Assembly: GCA_021307315.1 (NCBI GenBank)
Contig: JAJSPD010000085.1
Coordinates: forward strand, 121,845 to 185,844
Source of the DNA: Bisporella sp. PMI_857
Taxonomy: Eukaryota; Ascomycota; Leotiomycetes; Helotiales; Helotiaceae
DNA: 64,000 nt
Direction: 5' to 3'
Below, one piece after another: positions 10,997-22,280 of the stretch. The translations under genes were made by a program, and so were the position numbers. Positions within the stretch are counted from its first letter, which is position 1. Every line of letters starts with the position of its first letter. The notes beneath the pieces were generated by a model that worked only from the letters and a program-made list of their open reading frames with translations, did no database searches and was not told the DNA's origin.

Positions 10997-12267
10997 TAAT
11001 GAAACTGAATCTTTTGCGCTGTTTCCTAGCTATATCGAAAGATTTAAAGAAGCCGATAAAAATAATTACGCTGTACTTGAAACTCGGGCTGACGGCGTAT
11101 TCCAAGCAGCTTTTTTTGCTCCAGGCCCTTTTCGTTCAGCGGCAAAACGTTTTCGTCAGTTTTTTGCTATCGACGGAACTTATACAAAATCGCGGTATCA
11201 TATAGTATTATTGATTTGCTGTGGTATCGACGCAAACGACAAAGTAGTCCCTTTAGCCTGAGAATTAATGCCTATTGAAGATCAGCGTTAGTGAAGCTGG
11301 TTTTTGCGTCATTTAAAGCTTGCTTTCCCAGTAACTTTACAAGCTCAGCATACTTTTATTTCTGATCGCGAGAAAGGTATAGCGAACGCTGTAGCAAAAG
11401 AGTATCCCGCAGCAATTTGTCACGATCACGATCCTATGGCCTGTAAGGGCGCTGAATAGGTGCTTCAATTACGAGAATACTAAACTAAGGAGGAAAGGTG
11501 TAGCTGTTGCTGTGGCATCCTTATCTCATAAATCAGACCCTCGGAAATACGAGAAGTTTACCCGCACGGGCCATACGGCCCTCTCATTGGCTCAGGAGTT
11601 GCCAGGAGTACGAATTAGGAAAGGCGGATCCTTGGCTCGAGAACTTCTCTTCCGAGGGTCTGAGAGATTTTCGCAAAAATTTTGCCCTAAAAAAAAGCTA
11701 AGGAAAACCGATTTCCAGTATTTTTGACTAATACTCAATAAATATTAAGATTCAAGCTTACAATCCCGATAATAAGTATACTTTAACCATTTCTATACCT
11801 ATTCCGACAGTTTATACTATTTCAAATGGCTGATTTAATATAGAAGTATAGGGTTAGCAAACCAAAGGTCAAAAGCTTCGTTAGAGCTAAGAAAATGGCC
11901 GGAACGCTATTAATTACAACACAATAATAAACCTTTTTCCACTCAAATACAGCCATCTACTGTTCTACTCTTCAATACAAATCGACGTACGTTTTCGGAT
12001 TTTCAATTATTTGCGTGGTTGTTGCGCAAACAAGAAGGCGTCGAATTATGGTTTCTGTTAAAATCCAGAGAAAGTGCTGTCAAAAAATCGAGATCAAACT
12101 TATCAATATCTCCACAACCACAAATCATATTACTGATTTAATAGTATTTTAAGTGTTACTTCGGCATTTCGAATTAAATAGTAGTCGATATTATTCACAA
12201 ATAAAAGTAGTTGTTGAATAATAGACACAAAAAGTGGGATTGATCAAAAAGCGGGGTGTCGCCGACT

Positions 12268-12545
12268 CCTGAGCCAATCAAATAGCTAGATTTCACTTAT
12301 CATAATTCCGAAATCAACTTCTGTAAGCTCCTAAGAACTCCTGAGAACTCTTAAGCCAATCAAATAGCTAGATTTCATTTATTATAATTCCGAAATCAAC
12401 TCCTGTAAGCTCCTGAGAACTCCTGAGAACTCCTAAGAACTCCTGAGCCAATCAAATAGCTAGATTTCACTCATAACAATTCCGAAATCAACTTCTGTAA
12501 ACTCCTGTAAGCTTGTGAGAACTCCTAATAACTCCTGAGCCAACC
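12268..12545. repeat. Three tandem copies with the CTCCTGAGCCAAT motif
   Basis: Units of about 80-95 bp repeat AACTCCTGAGCCAATCAAAT, then GCTAGATTTCA and AATTCCGAAATCAACT. The core motif, and its reverse complement, also occurs at many other points of the 11.4-kb element. Confidence 0.7.
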
Positions 12546-12565
12546 AAAATAACTAAAATCCAACT

Positions 12566-15500
12566 TTACAACCCCGGAATGCTTTTTATTTCCTCGAAAT
12601 CTATTATTGCTGTTGCTTCTTCTATTTCATTTGTTCGCTTATCGAAATTAGAATCCTCAAATCTGATTGTTAATTCCAGAGGCTCATAATCCATAGATAA
12701 ATATAACGAAAATATCGAGGCAGTGCCGTAAACTACTTCGTTATTAAACTTTGCTGTTTTTTCGGCAATTCGATCAACTTCAAGTCGAATAATATCTTCG
12801 GAAAACCAACAGTTCAAGTTCTTTAGCTGGTTACTTTTGCGTGGTTCCGCTAAATTACTATTATAAACCTTTCGAGCAAGCGTGAATATGTCGTTTCGTA
12901 TTGAAGCTGTAGTGTAGCTATTCGGCGTATTTTCTTTACACCAAGCTTCTAAACTTGAACGATATTGTCGAATTATAGTGTTTGTAAAACAAACTCGTCC
13001 AAATATAATATTAGCGTCGTGTGTAGAGTTTTTGTAGCACTTCATTTCGATTTTTGCACTTCCATTTAAATGCTTTAATCTTAAATCGATAGGCTTGTGT
13101 GTAGTTAGTCTTTCAAGCCAGTTAACTAATCCAGAAGCTAAAATAAAACGCTAAAGTTCATCAGTGCTTACTTTCGGACTTAGTAGCTACCGGTAGTATA
13201 GCATTTCCTGACCGTAATTCTATTAGGAAGCACTTAGAAAATGAACAATAAGTAGATTAACCACATAGCGAAGAACTCCAATATCGCCAGCTTTTACAGC
13301 GTAACGAACAGTCAAGTATAATCCGACTTTTTGCAACATTCTACACATAGTTGTAAATGTAGGATCGGTGTGGTTATTGCCTTCCTATACGTCTTTAGTA
13401 AAAGCTGTTGTTTGGATATTTTTTACTAAATCCAGTATTTGTTGTAAAGTTAGAGTTCCAAGGATTTTGTCCCAGTCTTCTGGTCGATTCATTGTATCGA
13501 CAGTCGGATCAATATAAACCAAATAACCTTGTTTCCGTAATACTGCATATAGCAAAGCTATAATCCGAGCATTAAAACTTTGAGCTACAACTAAAGAATA
13601 AACATAGTACTTAATACTGTTTCTAGATTCCTTAGAAAGACCTAAAGTATCTGTAACAGTCAGCCGAAGGGTTTTCAGCTGTAGGACTTTCAGGGCTGCA
13701 AGCGGCACGCTCCGCCCATGGCCAGCCACGGGCTTACAGCTACAGCAGCCACAGGCTTCCAGCTACAGCAGCTACAGCAGCCACAGGCTCACAGCTACAA
13801 CAGCTACAGCAGTCACAGGCTTCCAGCTACAACAGCTCCAGCAGCCACAGGCTCACAGCTACAACAGCTACAGCAGCCACAGGCTCACAGCTACAGCACA
13901 GTGAAAGATATAAGGAACAGCTAGAGCTTTCTGAACAAGGCAAGCTTGAGTTTTTCCTTCCATGTTAGACTTACAAGCATACTTCTAATATCAATTCATC
14001 ACTATTGCAACGACATCGCTAGTCACATATTTTATCTGTTATATTGCAATCCCTCCTGCTGCCCTCTATTTGTTACAGTACCTATATCCTCTGTTAAAGA
14101 ATAAAAGAATTCTTGACGTGCTTTGCTATTTACCGGTCCCTAGTAAGTACGAACGATTGTACACAAAAAGTTCATTTGGATATAAAACCATGCAAGTACA
14201 AGCAACAGCCAGTCTTGTCAATCGTAAGTCCTTTTAGCTGCTCTTTGTTCTTTTTTTGTACTACGAGATCGAACAGCACTCAGCTGATCCCTATAAAGTA
14301 ATTGTAGCTTATAAGTAAAGTCATCTGTATTGCCCGGATTTTTGGCTTTAAGACCAAGTTAGTCTAAATATATACTATCGTGAACTTCATAAGTCCCTTA
14401 AATAGTACTTTCGTCAGCATTAATCGACGCTAACTGCCAGTATTAAGTTTTGTTCAACTGAACTTTGTTTATTACAAAGAAAATAACAGATAACTCTGAA
14501 TTTGCGAAAGCTTTGTTTACTCTTTCAAAATGAACTGATTTAATAGCTTCAAAAATCAAATACCGCAAAACATTAAAGTCGAATTCCTCGTTTTGACCGG
14601 ATAACCCGGAAGAAGCGTAAATATCGTGAATATCCAGTTTGATCGATGAGTTATGCATCGATTGCAAAAGGCCAAATACCGGTAAATCGGAACATACTAC
14701 AATTGCAGCAACAGTTAAAGCTTCTATTTGAGCTTTGTAACTAAGACGTTCATCGCGGACAGTATTTTTGAAATTAATATTGTCATATACAATTACGGTC
14801 TGAGGATTGCGAGCTAGCGTTTTGATTTGTTTCTATTAAGTTGTAGTTAGTACAACTATTTGTATTGGAACAGATTGTAAAGTTTACCCGAGCATTAGCT
14901 GCAAGTTCACCAAAAAGATTGTTTCCATAATAATAACTATAACAAACGCTTAGTCCAGATAATACTTGAACTACTCGACGTTTTACACCAGACCCAAGCA
15001 AATAAAAGTCTAGTACAGAAAGCAAAAAGTTTGAATTGTATTTCGCTTTTGACATACATATCATAAATGTAGTTATAACAATTCGATTAAGAAACTTGTT
15101 ACTTTGCTTTTATAGCATCGACTAGCTAGTTTGGAAATCGCGAGGATTAGACATAATATTGCTAATTAATTTATAATAAGTTGAAGCTATTTTAGCAATA
15201 TCAGAAGCAGCTTGTTCGAACTTGATAGATTCCGGATGATTAGTATAAGTATATTTGCCAAAAAAATAAAAAGACGCTACAAAAGCGACTAATTCTTCAT
15301 TAATAGTCGATACAACGTTATCGACCGTGCACGAACTTAGTACATTATTGCTTTGAAAAGCAGCAACTAAAATAGCTTGACGCTTTTTAGCTGTGCTATA
15401 TTGTCGAGATTAAATGACTACTTCGAGACATCGTGTGCTTTTTTCTTGAACCCACGTTTCGATCATTTCTTCGAATGTTTAATTTACGTTAGTGAAAAAC

Positions 15501-15775
15501 GTTACAAACGCTTCTAGTTTATTTTTGCGTTTTTAGTAAATAATAAAGTCTTGAGAAGTCGATGCAAACGAAAAGTCGATTAAAGTAAGTTCTGCGGATT
15601 TGCGAGTAAAACTGGAATAACCTAAAGCTTTTAAAACAGATGTTGAAAAAGAAGAAGATATAATACTAGAATCATATAGTAAAGTATTTGGAAACTCTAT
15701 ATTTTGAGTCGAATTAATAAAAGGCAATAGTAATAGACTCGATTTATTCGAAAAAGCTATATTGAAAGCGACCAA
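12566..15775 (-). pseudogene. DUF6589-like protein of the 11.4-kb element, degenerate
   Basis: Read on the minus strand across stops, conserved blocks appear in order. These are VIVYDNINFKNTVRDERLSY (near 14790), SMHNSSIKLDIHDIY, GTYEVHDSIYLD and LLYRDQLSAVRSRSTKKEQ. After a solo LTR come TLGLSKESRNS, FTTMCRMLQKVGLYLTVRYA, VKAGDIGVLRY and a C-terminal frame at 13045-12566. I recognise these from the fungal DUF6589 family, common in repeated genes; a role as transposase is only an inference. More than ten stops, many at expected Q or W codons, break it. Removing the LTR at 13652-14077 rejoins the frame. Confidence 0.65.
13652..14077 (-). mobile_element. Solo LTR, family C, 426 bp
   Basis: It runs TGTAACAGTCAG to TTTGTTACA with flanks GTATC and GTACC, a target duplication with one change. 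It contains a short minisatellite of 15-21-bp units built from CAGCTACAGCAGCCACAGGC (about 13732-13900). A second copy of identical length lies in the opposite orientation at 16658-17083. Confidence 0.85.
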
Positions 15776-16098
15776 ACTGGAACCGAGTGTTTAATTAGTT
15801 CAAAAGTTCGCAGAAGTTTGAAAAAGTTCTCAGAAAATTGCAAAAGTTAGTCAAGTGCAATAGTTAGTATAACTTTTTTTGCTCAAAACTAATAAAGTGG
15901 GAAATTTCGCTTAGTTCTTTTATTTAATTGGCTCAAGAGTTTGCAGAAGTTTGGATTACTTGATATAATTAAAAAGCAAGTATAATACAAATCATGTCAA
16001 GTTCATGTACTTTTATAGCGTTTTAGACAGAATATCTTACTTGCTTTCCGCTTGGAATTAACTTTTTTCAGAGTAAAAACCGCCAAAAACCTGGAGAG

Positions 16099-16272
16099 TG
16101 TCACGTCGCGTGCTCCCAGGCACACGTGACCCATATTAGGCGAGCTCCCTGAGCGCCTCGTGTATATATAGCCTGCTCTCCTCGAGCTCCCTCTTCCTTC
16201 CTCAGCTATAGATTCTCGTATGATACCACCGTTGCCCTCTGTATCTGTAGATCCACAGCGCGTGTCGTGACA
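16099..16272 (+). mobile_element. Solo LTR, family D, 174 bp
   Basis: TGTCACGTCGCG to CGTGTCGTGACA, flanked by GAGAG on both sides (16094-16098, 16273-16277). It contains CGTGTATATATAGCC, a likely TATA box. Copies of the same length occur at 20002-20175 and 30542-30714. Confidence 0.9.
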
Positions 16273-16657
16273 GAGAGCAAATAAAAGTTGTATTGCTCGA
16301 GCTAAAAAATGAGATTTTGTATGTAGCTATTTCAGAATTCGATAATAACGTCTTTAAATATCCAGCTTTCGGTGTTCAAATTCTTTTGGCAAGCAATTTC
16401 GGAAACCAGTAAAATGAAAAACCTTCAAATAAAATTCCGCTTTAACTTAAAACAGACTAGTAAACCCGCTTCTATTAGCTAATTGAACTCTTGAGAACTC
16501 CTGAGAATTCCTGAGCCAATAAAAACGCTGTATTTAAGCGAGTCAGTACTTAAATAAGCTTGAACGTCACAATTGTTACTACAAATTTCAAAAAGTATTA
16601 ATCTCGAGAATCAAATGTATTTATGCTATGCAAGCTAACACTTGCGGTTAGGCCTAT

Positions 16658-17083
16658 TGTAACAAATAGAGGGCAGCAGGAGGGATTGCAATATAACAGA
16701 TAAAATATGTGACTAGCGATGTCGTTGCAATAGTGATGAATTGATATTAGAAGTATGCTTGTAAGTCTAACATGGAAGGAAAAACTCAAGCTTGCCTTGT
16801 TCAGAAAGCTCTAGCTGTTCCTTATATCTTTCACTGTGCTGTAGCTGTGAGCCTGTGGCTGCTGTAGCTGTTGTAGCTGGAAGCCTGTGGCTGCTGGAGC
16901 TGTTGTAGCTGGAAGCCTGTGGCTGCTGTAGCTGTTGTAGCTGTGAGCCTGTGGCTGCTGGAGCTGCTGTAGCTGGAAGCCTGTGGCTGCTGTAGCTGTA
17001 AGCCCGTGGCTGGCCATGGGCGGAGCGTGCCGCTTGCAGCCCTGAAAGTCCTACAGCTGAAAACCTTTTGGCTGACTGTTACA
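16658..17083 (+). mobile_element. Solo LTR, family C, 426 bp
   Basis: TGTAACAAATAG to GACTGTTACA, flanked by CCTAT (16653-16657, 17084-17088). It is the reverse-orientation sister of 13652-14077 and has the same internal minisatellite. Confidence 0.9.
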
Positions 17084-17390
17084 CCTATCAAAAACACTCA
17101 GGCCCGTTCGGTCTACAACTTACTAAGTTCTTCTGAGGTTTATTAAAAGCTTTCCCTACGAAGTATTAACAAGCAGAAAGCTAACTAAAAACTAAACACT
17201 AGCAACCCGCCAACTCCAGAATAAAGGAAAACATAAGTGCTATGCAAGCTAATACTTGCGGTTGGGCCTATCAAGAACACTCAGGCCCGTTCGGTCTACG
17301 ACTTACTAAGTCCTCCTAAGGCCTATTAAAAGCTTTCTTTACGAAGCATTAACAAGCAGAAAGCGAACTACTCTCTCTCCAACTATGCAG
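17084..17390. repeat. Tandem duplication of about 150 bp
   Basis: The sequence CACTCAGGCCCGTTCGGTCT, followed by TTACTAAGT, TATTAAAAGCTTTC and AACAAGCAGAAAGC, occurs twice, near 17096 and 17280. The older unit was opened by the LTR at 16658-17083, since TGCTATGCAAGCTAA lies on the far side of that LTR. Confidence 0.65.
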
Positions 17391-18300
17391 CGATGCTACT
17401 GCCGCTAGCACCCGGCGAAAGCGGGCGGGGCAACAAAAGTCGCGAAGGACTAGAAGGCGGGGGTGGTCCGCGCGGATCTTGGCTCGACTTACGCGTCGAA
17501 AGACTGCAACCGCCAGCGCGGCCAGCCACCCGACAGCGAGCACAAGTACTCCCGGGACGAGACACTTGCTGTCTACTTTTTGCAGAGTAGACTCAACACT
17601 CTTAGTCCAACTGCCGACAAGCAGTGCACCGCGCATCTTCCACCAACTTCTCCTTCAACTCCGTTTTTATAATTCGGCCAATATGACCGAAGTCGTTCCT
17701 TTTTGGCCCGAAAGCCTCCATTTGCTCGGCGGTCTGCGACCACTATTTGCCAGTAATAACTGGCGTATATAGAGCGGCCGACTTGCCGCTAGCTTGCCAG
17801 CCCCAAAAAAGTCGTGGCTGATTGGCCACCTAGAAAGCATCGAACTCCACCTGGGACATAGCGGAGTTCTCCGCTTCACTAGGGGCGAGGACAAAGGCGG
17901 CGGTGGCGGCGGCGGCAGCGGCGGGAGAAAAAAGGACGGGTCTGAACTTAGTTAGTAATGCTTATTGATAAGTATTAACTAATAATATATACTTACTCCT
18001 TTTCCTCTTCGTCCGAAGCCGGACCAAAAAGAAAAAATCCTTTTTCATCATTATCATCGTCGTCGTCGTCGTCCCGAGGAACGGGAGAAAGAGCTGGTGG
18101 TGGTGGTGGCGGTGATGGTGATAGTAGTGGTGGCGGTGATGGTGATGGTGGTGGTAGTGGTGGTGCTGCGGCGCGAATAGCAGCGCGAACGGCAGCATGG
18201 CTGCGGCGGAGAGAGGCAGCGCGAGCGGCGGCGGCAGCACGAGCAGAGCTATTTCCGATTAGTTACTACTAACACTAATACTAATACTACTACAGATCTA
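17391..18300. other. GC-rich island with trinucleotide repeats
   Basis: This part of the 11.4-kb element is much richer in G+C than its AT-rich surroundings. It contains GGC/GGT repeat tracts near 17890-17930 and 18060-18170. Overlapping frames exist on both strands at 17393-17772 but none is recognisable. It may be captured host DNA. Confidence 0.45.
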
Positions 18301-19094
18301 TAAATTGAAAGAAACATACAAGAAGTTGCGCTGGGAGCGCCCCCGGCGTAAAGCCTTATCGAGGAAAATAATAACTGGGCCGAAGCCCGGGAAATTTGGT
18401 GAGTGAGCTATAGCCCATTAAGCCCGCGAAGCAAGCCAAACTATTCTGATGGGTTTATATATAATAATTGTAGTTGTAGTGGTTGTTGAAGTTCAGAAGT
18501 TATTAGAAATTGGCAAAAGTTAAGTTATTTATATTTCAAACAGTTGTTTACTGTAGTTGCTTTACTATTGTAAGTCAAATAATACTTTATTTGTATAACA
18601 AAGATTTACAATAGTAACAATCGAGTATAAACGAGTTAATCCTATATCTTACCGCTTTTTGTATACAGAAAACAAACAGTATTCAACAATTTATGCCTGT
18701 TTAATAAGTATTGCTTACATACAACAACTATTATTGTTGTTATTGTTGTTATTGCAAAGCAAACCTGATACAATAGCAAGCAACAGTATAACTCACTATT
18801 GGAATAATACTAATCTCCAATAATTCATTTTTATTGGCTCAGGAGTTAACAGGACTTAGTGGCCCTACTAAAACTTGGCAACCGAAGCGAGCTTAAACAA
18901 CCGAAGTTTATTTTACACGAAGTTAATTGGCTTAGGAGTTTACAGTACTTAGTAGCCCACTAAACTTTAGCAACGGTGCTTCAATAATATTGAAATTCTT
19001 TACTGCTACAACAAAAACAACCCCGCAAACTCTTATAAACTTCTGAACCAATAAAAAAGCTGTATTGCTTGTACACAGTTTACATATAGTTATA

Positions 19095-19764
19095 TTAGCC
19101 TTTTGAAGTTAATACTTTAGTACGGCCACTTTTCGACGTAAAAGAAAAAGTTAATTCTAAACTATTACTGTCAATAGTAGACAAAGCTCTTTTTCGTTTT
19201 CGAAAAGTTATTGCTTGACTAGTAATTTCGGCATTCAATTGAGTATCCGACACTAGGTCTAACTGAGTTTCCGGCACCAAGTCTAACTGAGTTTCCGGCA
19301 CTAAGTCTACTTGAGGCATATCAAATACCGCCGAGCTCGGAGAACTTGGAGAAGCAGCAGCTATACTTGCGTCTATAGACGCTGTTCGAGCTCGAATATT
19401 TTTTAGCCGTTGAACATGTTTTTGCAGATCAGTGTCTAAGTTAAGTGGTTCTGCTGGCACTTAAGCTACAAAAAATGCTCTAAAAAAAGAAAAAGATACT
19501 AGATGCTGAACCCATGAACAAATAAAACTTGAAAACAGCGAATCTGTAGCTTTTTTGTTGTTCAGATAACCGTTGTAACTCTTTTTTCGCAACTGCCATT
19601 GCTAAAGTGTCGTCGCTTTTTCGTAATTCCGCGCGAGTTAAAAGCAAGTTTGCTTTTTCTACCGATGATTGTGTTTTCTGATCAAAAGCCCTTTGCTTTT
19701 TAGAAGCTGCAATAATTCTTGATTCCGCTCGTTTGCAATTTACTACTTTAGCTATTTGTTGCAA
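19095..19764 (-). pseudogene. Downstream frames of the helicase gene or a small separate gene
   Basis: Two minus-strand frames follow each other across a stop. The first (19764-19480) is a charged helix with KKQRAFDQKTQ and LSEQQKSY, probably coiled coil. The second (19460-19095) has three copies of DLVPETQL-type octamers and a basic FRKRKRA stretch resembling a nuclear signal. They could be the C-terminal tail of the helicase protein. No domain is recognised. Confidence 0.4.
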
Positions 19765-20001
19765 CTGAAATATTAAATCAAAGCTTTGACTTGTCTAATG
19801 CTTCCATAGTAAAACTAATGGAGCTTTTACAGCCAAGCTTTCGACGGTTATAGATGCTCAATATACCGAACTAATGTTGTCGTTAAATAAATGAGCTAAC
19901 TGCTATATACAACTTTGATCCATAAAAACAGAAAAAAGGCATTAGAAAACGCTTTCCGGGACAAGTAAATAATAGTTCCGCATGTAGTCTAGCCCACTTT
20001 T

Positions 20002-20175
20002 TGTCACGGCACGCGCTGTGGATCTACAGATACAGAGGGCAACGGTGGTGCAATACGAGAATCTATAGCTGAGGAAGGAAGAGGGAGCTCGAGGAGAGCA
20101 GGCTATATATACACGAGGCGCTCGGGGAGCTCGCCTAATATGGGTCACGTGTGCCTGGGAGCACGCGACGTGACA
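20002..20175 (-). mobile_element. Solo LTR, family D, 174 bp
   Basis: Reverse copy of 16099-16272, from TGTCACGGCACGCG to CGACGTGACA, flanked by CTTTT (19997-20001, 20176-20180). It interrupts the helicase C-terminal extension. Confidence 0.9.
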
Positions 20176-20331
20176 CTTTTCTAAAGCTTCAGCTGCCTAT
20201 CGACTATTAAAATTAGCTATAAGGCAAGTAATTGGAAGATTCGGTTTTAGTGCAGAAACAAAAATTGGAAATAACGCAGAATTACAACCGCTGCAACAAG
20301 TTTTTTTAGAAGCCGGAATCGCTTAGAAATC

Positions 20332-22098
20332 TTAAGATAATTCGTTGTTTCCTAAAACTGCTAAAAATCCAGCACGCTTGCAATCTCCATTAATAATGGA
20401 CTTCCAGTTCAAATCAAGCTTTGCACGTTTCAGCCGTTGAGTTTTGGTCCAGTATCTTTTTTTGGTAACAAAGCAAATACGTAAACTGCTAACGCAAGTA
20501 AGTTCAGACACCGAAATCAAGCTTTCCGCTTCACTGAAATTTTTATTACTGCTATCCTCTGAGTTGTCGTTAAAAGCTCTTACAGCTCGATCAGACGAAA
20601 AACAATTTTTCCCAGACTTTTTCCTGCTAGGAAGTTGTTTTGTAATAGAAATAAGAACTTCGTTCGGCCGTTCTGCTCCTTCTGAATCAAAACACCAACT
20701 AAACAAAAAGACATACGCTATACTGGTTATTCCTGGGCCACGACCTCCGCGACCAATACGCTGCTATATCTCTTCAATAGTATCTTTTATAGGGAACTTC
20801 CAAGTGACAACTCTAGCAATATCTTTTATGTTAACACCCATTCCTAAAGCAGTTGTTGCTACTATTATTCGAATAGTTGAATCGGGTTTTTTGAATTCTT
20901 CAAATCGAGCTTTCCGGTTATACAAAGATATTTAAGACGTATAACATTAGATAATATTAGTAACACAGTATCGTTTTTCTCCGTTTACTGTATAACGTTG
21001 GGCTTCTAAGTCGCTACTAGTAAAACTTTGTAGCTCAGATACGTCGTTTCGTAAAGCATTCGCAAAATATACTTGCAATTCGTACACTTCTTTTCGACTG
21101 TCAATAAAAACAATCGTTTTTGGGATCAAGTGTAAAGAACGTTGCTTATTTTGGAATGCATCGCCGAGTAAAAAATACAACGTTTCATAAAACTTTAGCT
21201 TTCCTGCTGTAATCGGACATATGCACAAGCTAACATCTGGCCGATCGATTGAAGTTTTTATAACAAGAGTTTGGAATTCATGTCGACCAACAACTCGAAA
21301 CCCGGCTTCATTTAGAACTATTTGCTCCGTTTCGTGGCTTACTGTGCCGGAGCAGCCGAACCAAATAACATCGCGAGGTAAAATAGTCCGCAATTGGCTT
21401 AGCATAGTAAAAGCTACTCGAAAGTCTTTCTATTGTTTTACCAAATAGCATTCATCAATTGCTACTAAACCAATATTTGATTGCAGATTACTGGTTTTTA
21501 ATAACTTGCGGAACTCCGAAAAAGAAGCTTGTTCTGGCCCAAGCAAAATATAAGTATACTTCAAATTCTGAATATCTTGAAATATAAAAAAGTCGAATTG
21601 CTTAGTTTTTCTTGTTACTAAACAAAGATTCGAACCAGGAAGCCTTTGAATATCTAAGAACTGTTCTTTGCCTAATTGATCTAAAAGAATAATTTGCAAT
21701 GTAATCAATCTGGTCAAAATAGAATATGCTTGGAATATAATGCTTTTTCCGAACCCTGTACGAGCAATCAACAAAGTATCTCCATAGCAATAAATAAGCC
21801 TGCGCAAAGTTCGAACTTGCTCGTCAAAAGGCTGAGCGTCTTGCCTATGTAAATATTGTAGAATTCGAGCTAGACAGCTTTGTACTATTTCCTCCTGATA
21901 TTGAACATTCTTTGTCGTTTTTGCTACAGCAATAATAGTATGCAAAGCTTCGATCTTCATTGTTGAGATTAATCGAATATGTGCAGAAGTAATTGTTGTA
22001 TTAGAAGTAACAGTTGACTTCTTTTTTGCTCTCGCACGTTTTGTTCGTTTATCATTAACTCGTTTATGGCCATGACAAGCTTTCCGAGTAGAAAGCAT
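20332..22098 (-). pseudogene. RecQ-like DNA helicase of the 11.4-kb element
   Basis: Starts with ATG at 22098. Superfamily 2 helicase motifs read in order: LLIARTGFGKSIIFQ (Walker A), LLGPEQASFSEF, VAIDECYLVKQ (DExH, motif II), WFGCSGTV (motif III), KTIVFIDSRKE (motif IV) and QRIGRGGRG (motif VI). A C-terminal extension to about 20300 includes a CC-x2-C pair that may bind zinc. Breaks: TAG after LVKQ where this family has W, a break near 20940 and TAG before QRIG. RecQ-type helicases unwind DNA 3' to 5'; copies in repeats are known from fungal subtelomeres and mobile elements. Confidence 0.8.
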
Positions 22099-22149
22099 AT
22101 TCGAGAAAGTGTTTTAATTGGCTCAGGAGTTTCCAGGAGTTTAAAGGAG

Positions 22150-22280
22150 TTTGAAGGAGTTTTCAGGAGTTCGCAGAAGTTTGTAAAGGTTTGCAGAAGT
22201 TTGCAGAGGTTTGCAGAGGTTTGCAGAGGTTTGCAGAGGTTTGCAGAGGTTCGCAGAGGTTCGCAGAGGCTTGAAAAGTT
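22150..22280 (+). repeat. 10-bp tandem repeat TTTGCAGAGG
   Basis: About nine near-perfect copies of a TTTGCAGAGG decamer follow an ATTGGCTCAGGAGTT motif near the right side of the 11.4-kb element. Confidence 0.7.

Noticed and set aside
13718..13924. Gln/Ala/Tyr-rich frames at 13718 and 17017
   Set aside because: They are translations of the LTR minisatellite, not proteins.
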